Source: Chrysomallon squamiferum
Lineage: Eukaryota > Mollusca > Gastropoda > Neomphalida > Peltospiridae
Length of the DNA stretch: 64,000 bases
Assembly (NCBI GenBank): GCA_012295275.1
Contig: CM022669.1
Coordinates: 1,605,140-1,669,139 of the forward strand
Direction: 5' to 3'
Position numbers and translations under genes: made by a program. The first letter of the stretch is position 1, and each line of letters starts with the position of its first letter. Below are positions 1-11,815 of this stretch, piece by piece. The notes beneath the pieces were generated by a model. It was not told where the DNA came from and did not search any database. It saw only the letters and a program-made list of their open reading frames with translations.

Positions 1-114
1 TTTCTTTTTCAGAAATAATATATTATAATAACTGTGTACCGTATATTGTAATTGTTAAATCGATTAAAATTGGCTTATAATGAATACACGTATACGATCG
101 CTATTCAAATAAAA

Positions 115-500
115 TAAATATTACGATAAGTTATCAAAGTTTAGATCAAATATTATAGCAGTGTTATAAAAATTTACCAAAGCGTGGGACAAATATAATA
201 GTTAGTGTTATACAAGATATCAAAATATAGAACAAATATTACAGGTAGTGTTATTCAAGATATCGAAATACAGAACAAATATTATCGTTAGTGTTATACA
301 AAATATCAGAATATAGAACAAATATTATCGTTGGTGTTATACAAAATATCAAAATATAGAACAAATATTTCAGTTAGTGTTATTAAAGATATCGAAATAT
401 AGAACAAATATTATCGTTAGTGTTATACAAGATACCAAAGTATTAAACAATATTATCGATAGTATTATACAAGATCCAATGCGTGACATAAGATATCTAT
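115..500. repeat. 43-bp tandem repeat, about 8-9 copies
   Basis: Unit starts align at 158, 201, 244, 287, 330, 373 and 416, exactly 43 bp apart, then at 458 (42 bp), with decayed copies on both sides. The unit core is GTTAGTGTTATACAAGATAT followed by an A-rich part ending AACAAATATTATC. Neighbouring copies differ at a few positions only. It is AT-rich and has no coding look. It is best called a minisatellite or short satellite block; it may continue in degraded form to the left edge of the window. Confidence 0.9.
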
Positions 501-1732
501 GCATAGAATAAATAATTTATTATCATTAGGGTTTTAAAAACTACGAATTTAACTTTAGAGTTGTATTACACACATATGTTGTACAGATTTAATCATGAAC
601 AACAAATTTTATACATCGAAGATAGCCATTATTCGTGTTTTCTCGAGTTGTTATTAGGACTATTTATCCCTTCGTATTGTTTTTCTATTCTGTCGTTTTC
701 GCCGGTAACAAGATCACCTGTCAGTTCGGTCTGTAGTTTACTGAGTTTGTATTACTTCGCGCTTCGCATTCAAAGTATTGATGTTGGCATACAACCAAAG
801 ACAACACCCGTCGTATTTGGGTGATGACAAATTGGCACTTATAATTCATCAGTCGTCTAAATTAGAATTTCATTCTTACCAAACTTTGAAAACAAATGTC
901 TCTGTGGGATTTAACAACAACAACAAAAGCAACATTTGTTGTTTTGGTGTGTTTTTTTGACTATTTAAATACAAAGCCAATACACTTTTTTTATTACAGA
1001 ATTTTTATTATTTATTAATTTATATATTTATTTATTTATTTTTTATTATTGAAAACATTGCTTTACAAAGAGGGGAAAAATAAAAATAATAATAATAATA
1101 ATAATAACTGGTTTACGAAAGAAGGAAGTTAGTGAAATGAAATATTTAATAAACCCTTTTAATTTTTGTTGTCCAGATAGACAGGCAGCTGGTTCTAGCT
1201 TTGAGCAAAATCAACTAGTCCATAACACTTTATATCCAGTAAACAATAACAACAATAATTTTGATATTTGGACTTTAACGATTTTATTCTTAAAAGGATA
1301 ATATTTTATATCCTAAGCTTTATGTTTACATACACCGACTTCAAGTTGTACCTGCTCTTACGATCACAGAGTTCTAACGAACATTAAACTGAACAAACTG
1401 GATGTCTTTCAGGCTAGAACAATTGGACTTCTGCTTTTATACGATTAATAGGCAAGATTTTTCATCGTTTTAAATTTCAAACCGTTTGGCTAGCCTGAAT
1501 AAAGGACAAACGTATAAAAAAGTAGTGCACTATTTTGATTATTTTGTATTTTATGTTTTGTTTTAGTGATTATTGTGATTGTTATATTATTATTATTTTT
1601 AAAGAGACACATATATCTATGCCAACCCACAAACAGGTACATACTTTTCGACTTACCTACCTACACAGTGACATTCATTTATACTTTTATGTACTGATAC
1701 TAATAAAAGAATACATATACTTTTCGCTGTGG
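501..1732. other. AT-rich sequence without recognised gene
   Basis: Contains short open frames (561-824, 778-960, 1535-1741) with low-complexity translations and no recognisable domain, plus an (AAT)n tract near 1084-1107. Just before the 210-bp repeat, at about 1620-1680, there are ACAT/TACC words that could be a decayed (ATAC)n tail. Nothing else is supported. Confidence 0.6.
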
Positions 1733-1942
1733 TTTAAATGATAAAATTGAGAGAGTTGTTACTTACATTTCTATTTGGTTCACATCAAATGATGACGACG
1801 CAGGGGTCCTTGTCAACAACAGCTTGTTTTGGTCATTAACCTTATTTCACGTACAGTAATGTTTAAGTGTTATTTGTAGGACGGGTCACTAGAGATGTCT
1901 GTCAGGTTACGGGATCAAATCCTATTACGTCTTTCAAGAAAC
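1733..1942 (+). repeat. 210-bp dispersed repeat, copy A (SINE-like?)
   Basis: This segment is, as far as I can compare by eye, identical over its whole length to the reverse complement of 45889-46098. It runs from TTTAAATGATAAAATTGAGA to CTTTCAAGAAAC, and both borders are sharp because the flanks differ. At 1912-1922 it holds GGATCAAATCC, one change from a pol III B-box-like GGTTCAAATCC, so a tRNA-derived SINE origin is possible, but I cannot fold a convincing tRNA. Near-identity 44 kb apart in inverted orientation points to recent mobility or recent duplication. Confidence 0.85.
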
Positions 1943-2606
1943 ACAGATGCAAATTTAGATCACATCAATAGTTCTGTTATTGCTTAGACATTTATTAAAA
2001 TGGTCGCCAGAAATCTTTCAGCTTTGATCTACTAATCTATTGTTGGAAACAATGATGTGTTTTGGTGGGGTTTTTTTAACCACTGCTAGATTCGAACTCA
2101 AAAAGAGGATATTAGATATCCCATCTATGATTTAAGTAAATACAAAATGATACAAAATGAATCAGATGTTAATCCTGTTTAACTGGTGTCAAATGTGAGA
2201 TAAATAGTCTAGAACTGTATGTCATCTTCGATAATTGGATTCAAATGCTTTATTCTCCACCTCGTACTGAGCAATGGACTGAATAAAGTTTATATGATTG
2301 TGTTGAGCGTGAAATCAGAAACATATCTAGTTAGCCCATTTGTGGAATGAAGCAGAATTCCCCAACACGTTACAAGTATGTCAGCTACAGCAGATTACTC
2401 ATAGCTGTCAGAAGTGACATGTCATCCGGATGGTGCTGAGAATGAATCGCATTTTTCGGGGTAGTTCGTACTGTATTAATATATATATATATATCTCCTT
2501 GTCTTTCTCTATCTATCTCTCTAATGTTCTCCCTTTTTCTCTATGTATTTCTATGTTGGTCTGTTCATCTCTATCTCTGCGAGTCGCTTTGTCTTTTTCT
2601 CTTACA
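1943..2606. other. Unassigned sequence with a decayed tRNA/SINE-like patch
   Basis: Around 2075-2110 the minus strand reads a B-box-like GAGTTCGAATC, but I see no supporting cloverleaf. A (TA)n run at 2479-2493 is followed by a CT-rich stretch. No gene is supported. Confidence 0.4.
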
Positions 2607-2901
2607 CAAGTGATTTTCAACCACTGTTCCGCGGTACGCGACTATGCCTTGAGAGACTGTCACGTCTGCCGTGGGAAATTATCCAACTTCACTTAATTAG
2701 TCCAAAAGAAATATGATTTAGTTACTGCAAATAATCTGTCACGGCTGTGCGCCTGTGCCTGCAATGTAGTGACTGAATTAAATACTTGCATGACAAAACT
2801 GTCATGGAAAGTATGTCATTTTCTAACACTTCTGGGTGGTGAGGTGACTTGTTTAATGTAAAAAAAAAGTGATTTGGCTCAAAAAAGGTTGAAAAATAGT
2901 C
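2607..2901. mobile_element. Non-autonomous hAT-like DNA transposon (about 295 bp)
   Basis: The left end reads CAAGTGATTTTCAACCACTG and the right end GGTTGAAAAATAGTC, which are imperfect terminal inverted repeats of the TTTTCAACC/GGTTGAAAA kind known from hAT (Charlie-type) elements. Inside, the words CCGCGGTACGC and GCCGTGGGAAATTATCC also resemble the subterminal sequence of such elements as I know them. There is no transposase frame, so any copy would depend on an autonomous partner. I could not find a clean 8-bp target duplication; with the altered tips this suggests an old, mutated insertion. Confidence 0.6.
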
Positions 2902-5402
2902 GAATACCATTATAATTAATTAATTAGTCGCTGGGAGTATTATCAAGACAGAGGTCAAAATATATAGTCATCACCGGGCCGTTTTGACTTGTTTGTTTGT
3001 ATTATAACTAAAACATTAATGTATGGTGTCCTAAAAGGAGAATTTATTCTGTGCTCTATAAAATGTATTTTTGGCTAATTAGGTATGTTTAATTAAATAT
3101 AATTTGATACATTTTCTGAAAAATAAAGTCTTTGGATATTACCGATTACCCCTTTCCAAAGCATATATACATACAGTTTACAATACTGTTGTGCATAGTT
3201 CAAAGCGAGAAAACGTATCAACCGTTTTCAGTGCCACATTTTTAAAAACTTTGCTATCTGTATTAGTACTGTTCTCGAGATAAGAGAGAAAGAGGTAAAT
3301 ACCCTAAAATATTTGTTTTGCTTTATGTTAGATGGAACTGTTAACATCAGAATTCTTACTGGAGGCTAACCTTTTTGATTTGTTATAAACAAACTATTTC
3401 TTGCAATAGTTTCACGTATATAACATGATTAAAACGCTTAATAAATGATGAAACCATTACTGTTTTTCTACATAAGAATGCAATTTTCGAAGTGTATGTT
3501 TACTGCAAAGCTTTATCTGAAAAATGTCATATCTTCTTTTCTTAATGGAATTCTTAAATAATTAAAAGTGATTTTGATTGGTAATAACTGCAGTTTTCAG
3601 TAATGTCAAAAACCGAAAATAAAATCTGTGATGGGTTTTCCTAGACCGCCACACGTTTGTGCAACTGCTTTTAATATTTCCCTTTCTGTGTATTAACTGA
3701 AAATACCGAGGATCGAGGATTCAAGCGGTCCTCGATTTTAAGCCACACCAATAATGTTTCGAAGAATTAAACATTTTCATTTATTAGATACGTATGTTTA
3801 GAAGCACAAACATACAGATAGAAGTGTAGGTAAAGAAGAAAAACAAAAATAAATAAATAAATAAATAAATAACTGGAAATACAAATAATTTTGTTTTCGA
3901 CTTTTCTTGACCAGACTGATACAGGAAACTTTAAAATTACCTTTAGTGGTCTATGATTTGTTTTCAACTCCTCAGACCATTATATAAATCAATCCCATCT
4001 GGAATAAAATAATAAAAGATATGAATAAAAATAAAACAGAAAATATTTAGAATAAAGTTTTCTTTTTATATAATAAAACAATATATATATATATATACAT
4101 ACACACGCGTGTATTGAAATTTTTTCAAAAAACTGTTTGCTGATAAATGTAATAATTGAAATAAAATAAAACAAAGCAAATGTAACAAAGTAGGACACGC
4201 TATTACTAAGTAAAAACTTTCTCGTACAGTTTGATCACAGACACACAGTTTTTGTTCTTTCAAGATTTTTAAATAATGTACTGCTTGTTTGTATAATTAC
4301 AGAAAAAACGATTGACAAACTATTTTTAATAAGTTTATCAGTTTAATAGGAGATATTTTAAAAATGTTGAAACAAACTCTGAAGAAATATATGTATTATT
4401 TTTATATTAAATTTCAGTCAGAAACGTTAAAATAAGTAAATAAATAAATAACCGTCAAATAGTAGTAATAGTAGTAGTAGTAATAACAATAATAATAAAT
4501 ATCAGCAAGCATTTCTACTCCTGCTGGTATTAGTATCAGTAATAATTACTACTACTACTACTACTATTACTACTACTACTAATACTAATACTACCACTAC
4601 TACTACTAAGAATGAAAACTATAAGATGTAATAATAATAATAATAATCACCACAGTGATGATGCTGATAATGAATATAACATTATTATGTCGATGATGAT
4701 AATTAACTAAATAAATAAATAAAACTGGAAACGAAACAGAACAAAGAAAAAAAAAAAGAAACCCCGAAAAATCACAATTACACAAAACAAAACAAAAACA
4801 ACAACAACAACAACAACGACAACAAAACTACTCAACTTAAGCTGAGGCGGAATACATACTCCAAAACACAGTGCGCTATATTGTTTTGTATCATATAAAC
4901 AAACAGAACAAATGTCAGGTTTTGGAGTGTATGTATTTATAGATAGTTAGATAGGAAATAGATATTTATTATATATGTATATGTGCCTTTACGAAAACTT
5001 GTGTATATGCATGTAAGCATGTGTGTATGTATATATATGCGTCTTTTTATATACATTATGCAATTGTTCACGTAAATAGAATTGTTTTAAATTTAAAAAA
5101 GACTGGTTTTAAAAAGACAAATAAAATAAAATATAAAAAAGTAAAATTTTAAAAACAGTGCTAGAGAAGAGAGAAAACAGCCCTGCGATCTGCTTTTAAC
5201 AAACTACCAACATTAGCGTGTTCTGGATGACATCACTTAACACTTTACATTATTTACTTTTTTTTTCTTCTATATTAACAGATACAGAATCCGGTTAAAC
5301 AGCAGGTTCTCACTACAGGAGGTCAGTATACGTTAATTCGTGCCAACAGGCTGCACCTTTAAATGTAAACACTAGCGGAAAAGCACTGAAAAGAATGCAT
5401 TG

Positions 5403-5404
<2 letters not shown>
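2902..5404. other. AT-rich stretch with simple repeats
   Basis: Holds short (AAT)n and (AAC)n tracts, the trinucleotide mosaic at 4450-4700, a small TCGAGGA/TCCTCGA hairpin near 3711-3737 and an imperfect inverted repeat at about 4850-4925 (ATACATACTCCAAAAC against GTTTTGGAGTGTATGTAT). Short minus-strand frames here are low-complexity. No gene is supported. Confidence 0.6.
4450..4700. repeat. Degenerate AGT/ACT/AAT trinucleotide mosaic
   Basis: Runs of AGT at about 4460-4485, ACT at about 4543-4610 and AAT at about 4629-4650 are interspersed with variants. The AGT and ACT blocks are complementary and could fold back on each other. The same style of mosaic recurs many times in the window. Confidence 0.8.

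Positions 5405-5493
<89 letters not shown>
5405..5493. repeat. (TC)n microsatellite
   Basis: About 89 bp of uninterrupted TC dinucleotides. The minus-strand frame across it is only an RERERE artefact. Confidence 0.98.
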
Positions 5494-5497
<4 letters not shown>

Positions 5498-5588
5498 AAA
5501 TGTCTGCCACAATGGCTGTCTATAGGTAATTTATCAATATATCTGATTGGTTTGGGGAAACTGTTTTCTTTCGGGGCTGTGTTGACTG

Positions 5589-5602
5589 CAGTGACGTCAC
5601 TG
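5589..5602. promoter_or_regulatory. 14-bp palindrome containing a full CRE
   Basis: CAGTGACGTCACTG is a perfect palindrome with the consensus cAMP-response element TGACGTCA at 5592-5599. It sits in a locally less AT-rich patch (about 5560-5610). CREB/ATF-family binding is known for this motif; use here is inference, because no gene is seen nearby. Confidence 0.35.
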
Positions 5603-5718
5603 GATGAGGGAAATCACTTCTCAGAATAATGTTAGTTAGAGACTTGCGTTGGTGATCTTTAGTAAAAACCTTTGAAGGTTTTGAGCAATTTATTTATATA
5701 CGATGCCATAAAAAGCGG

Positions 5719-5747
<29 letters not shown>
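5719..5747. repeat. Poly(A) tract
   Basis: About 29 consecutive A. It could be the tail of a retroposed sequence, but no element is recognisable just upstream. Confidence 0.9.
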
Positions 5748-5750
<3 letters not shown>

Positions 5751-8598
5751 ACGGTCACATGACTTCAGTTTCTCAGTTGTTGGTGCGATCTAAAAATAGC
5801 CTTCTTATTTGTGATTGTTTATCTGCAGTATTTACCTTTCTATTTAATTTTTAGTTTTAATTAATGGAGAAAATTAATCTTTTTGTATCTGAAATCTGGA
5901 TCAAAACATGCTATAAATAATAACAAAGGTCACCGGGTACATCTTTTCTTATTCAGTTGTCCTCTTGGTTTGACATTTGCGTCATAACATCCACGCCCAC
6001 ACAGAAACAGGTTGTTAAATGTGGTCTAAGAGAAATTCAGCTTCTGCTCCATTAGTATTCAAATCACACAACTTGTAACTTTTGTAAGTACTATTACTAT
6101 GTAGTATCCATCCAAGTTTTTGTCCATGTGTTTATATAATAAACTCTCATTGTAAAGTGCTTTGAGCCCCACTTTCAGGAGCAAACGTACTCAGCAAGTC
6201 ATTTTATTATTATCAAGATTGTATCTCGATGCTGAAGAAAACTCCAGTTTATCAAATGAAACAAGATGAACCACCTAAAAATTAATATTTCAATTTACTA
6301 ATTTATCCCTTCAAGATGTATTTCATCATCTAGCTCTTTTCACCCTGGTTATTTTGGTATAAAGAGTATGTTTTTAAATTATGAGTTTTTAATGGGTTTT
6401 TTTTTTTTTTTATCTCGCGCGAATGCATGATTTTACAAACTTGGTTTTACATAGCAGTGTTAAGCAGAGTTGTGAAAAAAATTAGACTGAATAGTTGAAA
6501 CGCAGAGTAAGACTTTTTATGAAATAAGATTTGTCAGAGACAACCTCGCATCAGAACGGCAACTGCGCGCAATATGCCCCAAAAAATTAAATATTAAAAA
6601 ATTCATAACTTTGAGACTATTTGATGTCAACTTTGACATTTTTTTTTCTGTCACTGATAAAAATATCTACAATTATAGTTAGGAATCAACCTTGTATTTC
6701 CAGAACAGAAAATCAATAGAGTGTATTTACATAAAAACGGAGAGACAAAACACAGACAGACAGAAATAGAAAGAGAAGCGAGAGAAGGAGAAAGTTAGAG
6801 AAAAAGAAAGAAGAAAAGTCCACATTACTTATTTATTTATTTTAAATTAATTAATTAAAACAAATTTCTGTTTTTTTTTCTTCTTTGTTTCATTTTAATT
6901 AATTAATTTATTTATTTTATTTTATTTTTTATTTTTTTTATCCCTAATAATAAATTAACATGAAAATACTAAGAAGGAAGTATTTCAGATTTGCTGTTTT
7001 GGAGAGATATTTTTTCAAACTGAGACGAGGATTTTAATATTGGTAAAAAAATTAACAGTATCAAACAGTGATCTTTTGTTTGAGTATTATGACAAGCAGC
7101 AACAGAACCTCTGCTCTGATATGAAAAAAAGTTGCAAAGAATATAACGTCTGCCCAATTTTGATAATTTTTCAGTATTCATACCCACAGAGAAATTAGCA
7201 GGAGATAGAAATAGCATTCTTCTTTTCTTTTCACGCAACAATAAATTCATTGTTTCCTCAAGGTCAAGATAGACGAAAATTTTGTAATATAAAGATTTGA
7301 AAAGAAAGTTAATTTGTAAGATGTTTGTAAACAAAATAATTTATTACAGCTGAAATAATGTTTGTGGTACAACATTACTAAAAGCAGTTTAGAAATTTTT
7401 TTCTTCATCGTTCTGGTACTTTTTCCTTCATATTGACACAAACTCATTTACTGTTATATATCTTAAATAATTATGATGAAAAAAAGTATTTCTGGAATGT
7501 TATTAAATTCGCAATGGTTTCAATAATTACATTGCCAGACCCAAACATTCGCTAATCTGATAGAGAAAATTCATGCGGCGATAGAAGGAAAGATGACGAA
7601 AAACGAAAGAGAAGGTTTCAGGAAGTAAAAAGTTAAAAAATAATATCCAGGGGAAAAAATAAGAAACACATTTCCATAAGGAATTTAAGGCAACATCGCA
7701 AGTATTTTTCAAAAATATATGACTCAGAATTTTGCTGTAAATTAAATGGTGTACGTTCTTGCTATTTATCGTTCAACTGGTGTTTTTATACTTTGTATTT
7801 ACTTAGGTTTTCGTATTTATGTGTTTGCCGTTTCAGAGGCTCACATATTTAGATTCTGCTCTTAACCGTTTTACAGATTTACATGTTCAGATGTTTAACA
7901 AGTTATATAGGTTTACATAGTTACGTCTTCTTTCGAAAGTTTTACTTATATATGCTCTGTATCTAGTTATATTTAATATATACCTTTCGCAAGTAAAATA
8001 AAAATAATAATAAAAAGGTTTATGAAATACAGATATTTATTCTGACAGCAAGTATTAAGAAGGAAAGAATTTTTAACTTGTATATGTGTAGTGAAATAAG
8101 TACAAATCAAATATGCCGCCAGTAAAAATTATCTTACTTCAGTAGTGTTAATGGTGATCTCAAAAAGATGAAAGCTACGTAATTAGTGTATGAATATCAG
8201 CAGTACATTAGTATGGTAACTATATCAGAGTGACTAACATACAGATGTAATAAATTAATCTAACACTGAAGTTTCAATGTAACAATATAACTAATGTTTC
8301 AAATGTAACATCAAAGCAGTTTATCTTTCTGAGTAATAAATATATCATTTTTGTTAATATTTCAGATGTAATTAATGTATCAAATAAAATATCAGTATAA
8401 CTTTCGTAAAATGTAAAGATGACTAATAAACAGTAATTTGTTCAATATAATATTTCACTGTGATTAATTTGTCAGTGCTACAGAATTTCAAACATAACCG
8501 AAATATCAATGAAATGTATTTGACGATAACTAATGTATCATTTAGGCAGTGTATCACTGAAACAAGTAATGTTTCAGTGTGTAATGTTTAATTAAACA
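5748..8598. other. AT-rich stretch, no gene recognised
   Basis: Contains the L2-like tail near 6145-6216 and A/T-homopolymer-rich sequence at 6830-6960. A 121-codon minus-strand frame (6969-7334) has low-complexity translation without a domain. At 8140-8590, words like TAATGTTTCAGTGTAA recur in scrambled form, as in a decayed tandem array. No exon signal is supported. Confidence 0.5.
6145..6216 (+). mobile_element. L2/SINE2-like retroposon 3' tail
   Basis: TGTAAAGTGCTTTGAGCCCC at 6151-6170, followed after about 35 bp by a short ATTATTATTATCA run, resembles the conserved 3' end of L2-clade LINEs and the SINEs that share it (a TGTAAAGCGCTTTGAG-like core, then an ATT-rich tail). The body upstream (about 5990-6145) is not recognisable. 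Confidence 0.45.
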
Positions 8599-8745
8599 TA
8601 TTATGTGTGACTGATATTTCATAACGATAGTGACAACGAAAACCGGTGGATAAAGTTTCAATTTCAACCACAAAATAAACCATGTAAAAAATTTCAAACA
8701 TATATATTTCGTTGTTGTCATTATCGTTATAAAATATCAGTCATA

Positions 8746-8750
<5 letters not shown>
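8599..8750. repeat. Imperfect inverted repeat with about 42-bp arms
   Basis: The left arm (8599-8640, with TGACTGATATTTCATAACGA) and the right arm (8708-8750, with TCGTTATAAAATATCAGTCA) are complementary apart from a few mismatches and a 3-base insertion. The spacer is about 67 bp. The right arm runs directly into a (TG)n tract. It resembles a small foldback element or MITE, with no coding content. Confidence 0.75.

Positions 8751-8796
<46 letters not shown>
8747..8796. repeat. (TG)n microsatellite
   Basis: About 25 TG units directly abutting the right arm of the inverted repeat. Confidence 0.97.
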
Positions 8797-8797
<1 letters not shown>

Positions 8798-9355
8798 TTA
8801 AATAATTGTATTTTCTTCTTTTCTTATTTCAGATTTCCTCACAAATGTTTGCAAAGCTAGATTAATACGTTATCTTTCTTTAGGCAACAATCTACAAAAT
8901 AAACATTTAAAAACATCCATAAACAACTGAATCTTATACTGATAATACACCATCTGTCATTTTTCTGTTTAATATCGACATTCACTATTTATCTTTCTAT
9001 CTTGCAGTTATATTTGTAAACTGGGGAGTTACCCACAAACATATTCTCCATCACGTCCTGTTTAGAGTTCACTTTATCACTGAAGAATACGGGTTGTATA
9101 TCCACATGTATCAAACTTTGGAATTAGTCACGATTAGATTTATACCAGACACATTATCTTGAATCTTTATTTTTATATTTATGTCATAGGTAACTAATTT
9201 ACATGTTCGTCTCTATATTAAAAGAGAGAGAAAATATTCATTAGCACGCAAACACAGAGACATAAATAAAGACAGACACAGAGACGTACATAACTGCGTA
9301 TATGTATATGTATCTTGATAGATAGAAAGACAGATAGATACTCACACAAAAACAT

Positions 9356-9360
<5 letters not shown>

Positions 9361-9414
<54 letters not shown>
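9361..9414. repeat. (GA)n microsatellite
   Basis: 27 uninterrupted GA units. Confidence 0.98.
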
Positions 9415-9417
<3 letters not shown>

Positions 9418-10344
9418 TACTATCACAGAGGAGAAAAAGCTGTGTACAATTCCAGATACTTATTTTAAATTTCTTAATCAGTTTGATATAATTATTTGTA
9501 TTACCTGCATTATCCCCCTTATTAACAGATATGAAGAGAAATTATTAATTTGTATTTACGATAAATAATATGCTATGAAGTAGAGTAACTGTGACAGAAT
9601 TTTTAACAATGGACGAACATATCTAAGTACAATCGTTCTGAACGTCTTTGTCTTCACATGAAAAACTGAGAGATCAAAAGCTGTTCTGTTTTGTTTTTAT
9701 TCTTAATTAAACATTTCACGAAAACAGAACCAAAGCACCAGAGAAGAATCCCTGCTTTTTGTGCAAACATAATCAGATTACTGTCCCTCCTCTTCAAAGC
9801 GAGTGACGTAACCGTTGGTAATTGTTCGTATCTGTCCGTATCAGTTCGGATTAATTGGTAGATCAAAGGATTGGTTGTTTGTTCGGTTAAGTTAATTTTA
9901 TATATTTTTCTTTCAGTTGTTTTCAGTAGATTTTTAATTTATAACAATAAACACTGTAGATGTATTAGAAAAAGAAGAAATGTCTACAATAACGAAATAA
10001 ATTTTTGGTTACTTTTTTTTCTATTGAATTTTTTATTAGAATGTGTAAAAATAAATTGTTGAAAACTATGTATGTTACTCGATTTGATAATTTATGGTTG
10101 AAAACAGAAAATATGTAAAATAAATAATGGTTTACATTCCGAACTAATTAATATTGAAGTTACTGACATACAAATCTAACAAAAATAAAAATAACAATAT
10201 AACTATCGACGTAAATTTGATCTTAAACTATGTAGCGCTTTTTATTTAATTCCTAAGGTTATTAAAAATTAAAAAAATAATAATAATAAAAAAATAAAAC
10301 AAAAGCAATGGCGCCCGATATATGTTATGTTTTTATTTATATAA

Positions 10345-10368
10345 TTTTTTTTTTTTTTTTTTTTTTTT
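10345..10368. repeat. Poly(T) tract
   Basis: About 24 T in a row. Confidence 0.9.
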
Positions 10369-10639
10369 GCAGTTTGATATTTAACTAAGAAATAAAATAA
10401 AATAAAATACACATGATGTCGAGATATGGGGCCCAGGACACGTTTCCCAACCACCCCACTCTAGTTACACCATTGCCTTTACTGGGTATGCGCAAAACAA
10501 TTAAGAAATATTTCTTATTTAAATACTTGTCTATATTTTACATTAATAAATGAAGCAAACGTCTGATTCCTTCTTTCATTGTGAAGTAAATAAATGTTAT
10601 AAAATCTATTTAAAGCAATAGTTAAATTAAGCTACTTTC

Positions 10640-11790
10640 TGTTTGCAGTTGACGTGGTCCATTCATTCACGTGATGCCAATGATCCAAAGAATTATACCA
10701 GCAGGAACTTTGCCTTCTGTTAGATGTACCCATACTGGACTGGTCAGAGGGTAGAGGCTAAACATATATGAACTAAGGGTGAGTAACTCTAACAGAAACA
10801 ACGACTGCTGAAGTCACAGCTTGAGATTGTAAATTCTTACTGCCCAAATGACAAATAACTCCTCCTTGATCATATCCAAACATCAAACAGTAATTTCCTT
10901 CCTGTTGGTGACTTCAACAGTCAACCCCAGAGCTGGGGTTACAACAACATTGACAGAGGAGAGGAGAGGATGAAAGCTGGCAGGAGGAAAAAAACAACAA
11001 TCTTTATCTCATTAAAAATAGTTAGGTCTGGCATTCCGTAACCTCGCCTGGCCTTGCTAGGATAACAGCCTAGGGGAAGTGACTATCGACCGGTCCTCGA
11101 AATGGCAAGTACAGCTAAGCAGCAAAATTCCATGTCGAGTAGTATAATTTTACGAGAACGTGAAAAAGTCATCAAACATAAAAAAAATAAGAAATCTGCA
11201 AGCCCAGATGTTATTACTAATGAAATAGAGAAACACCAAAACCTGAAGGCAGACCAATCTTTAGTACGAATCCAGTGCATGGTCAATAGCAGCAAACTCT
11301 CATCAATGAAAACTAGACATGGTTAAAAACCAAGCACTCAGGATAATAACTGGAGCAATGTGGTCAACCCCCTTAAGAAAAAATTAGGAATTCAAGTTCA
11401 TGGTAGAAGCCACTAAGTTCAAGTCTTTGCCACAACATGAATTACTATTCCTGCAACAGACTCAAAAGAACTAGCTTTCATAAACTGAACTATCACTTCT
11501 GAGGCAACACAAGGCAAACTGCCAGATAAAATCCATCAAGTTAGCACAGTCAGCTGCATCCCACCGTGGGAACCCAAACTGGACACTGTAAAGATCTGCA
11601 CATTAGACCAACAAGTCACCTCTGGAGATGAATACAGAAAGCCATAAAAACGAGGCCTGACACATGCCTTGGTTAATGAAGAGTATCCAAAGACATCATG
11701 GACACAGGTACTGATGGATCTCAACAAATGGATCTGGAAAATGATGGGCCTGAAAATATACATCATGGGCCCTAGGGCTACCAAGAAAAG
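10640..11790 (+). pseudogene. Collapsed non-LTR retrotransposon (LINE) relic with EN, RT and RNase H motifs
   Basis: Translation in shifting frames gives, in order, recognisable LINE pieces. At 10865-10990: CPNDK, a stop, then LPVGDFNSQPQSWGYNN (the GDFN and SWGY signature of the apurinic-type endonuclease). At 11075-11101: GSDYRPVLE, equivalent to the SDHRP catalytic motif. At about 11180-11235: KKSASPDVITNEIEKH, matching the start of the reverse transcriptase. At 11313-11387: LDMVKNQALRIITGAMWS, from the C-terminal RT/connection part. At 11709-11721: TDGS, as in an RNase H domain. Stops, frameshifts and loss of the RT core between about 11240 and 11310 make it dead. The presence of RNase H suggests an I-like group. 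The start and end are approximate. Confidence 0.8.
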
Positions 11791-11815
11791 GCATACATTA
11801 TTTTTAATAATAAAT

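Larger units (their letters stand above)
8797..10639. other. AT-rich sequence with microsatellites
   Basis: Holds a (GA)n tract at 9361-9414 and poly(T) at 10345-10368. Small frames at 9654-9866 and 9871-10062 have no recognisable domain. Nothing else is supported. Confidence 0.6.

Noticed and set aside
2075-2110. Minus-strand GAGTTCGAATC as part of a tRNA gene
   Set aside because: T stem and acceptor stem do not pair; at best a SINE remnant.
5719-5747. Poly(A) as proof of a processed pseudogene
   Set aside because: No gene-like or SINE-like sequence is recognisable upstream, and no flanking duplication is seen.
6969-7334. 121-codon minus frame
   Set aside because: No domain, Lys/Leu/Ser-rich background translation, no supporting signals.
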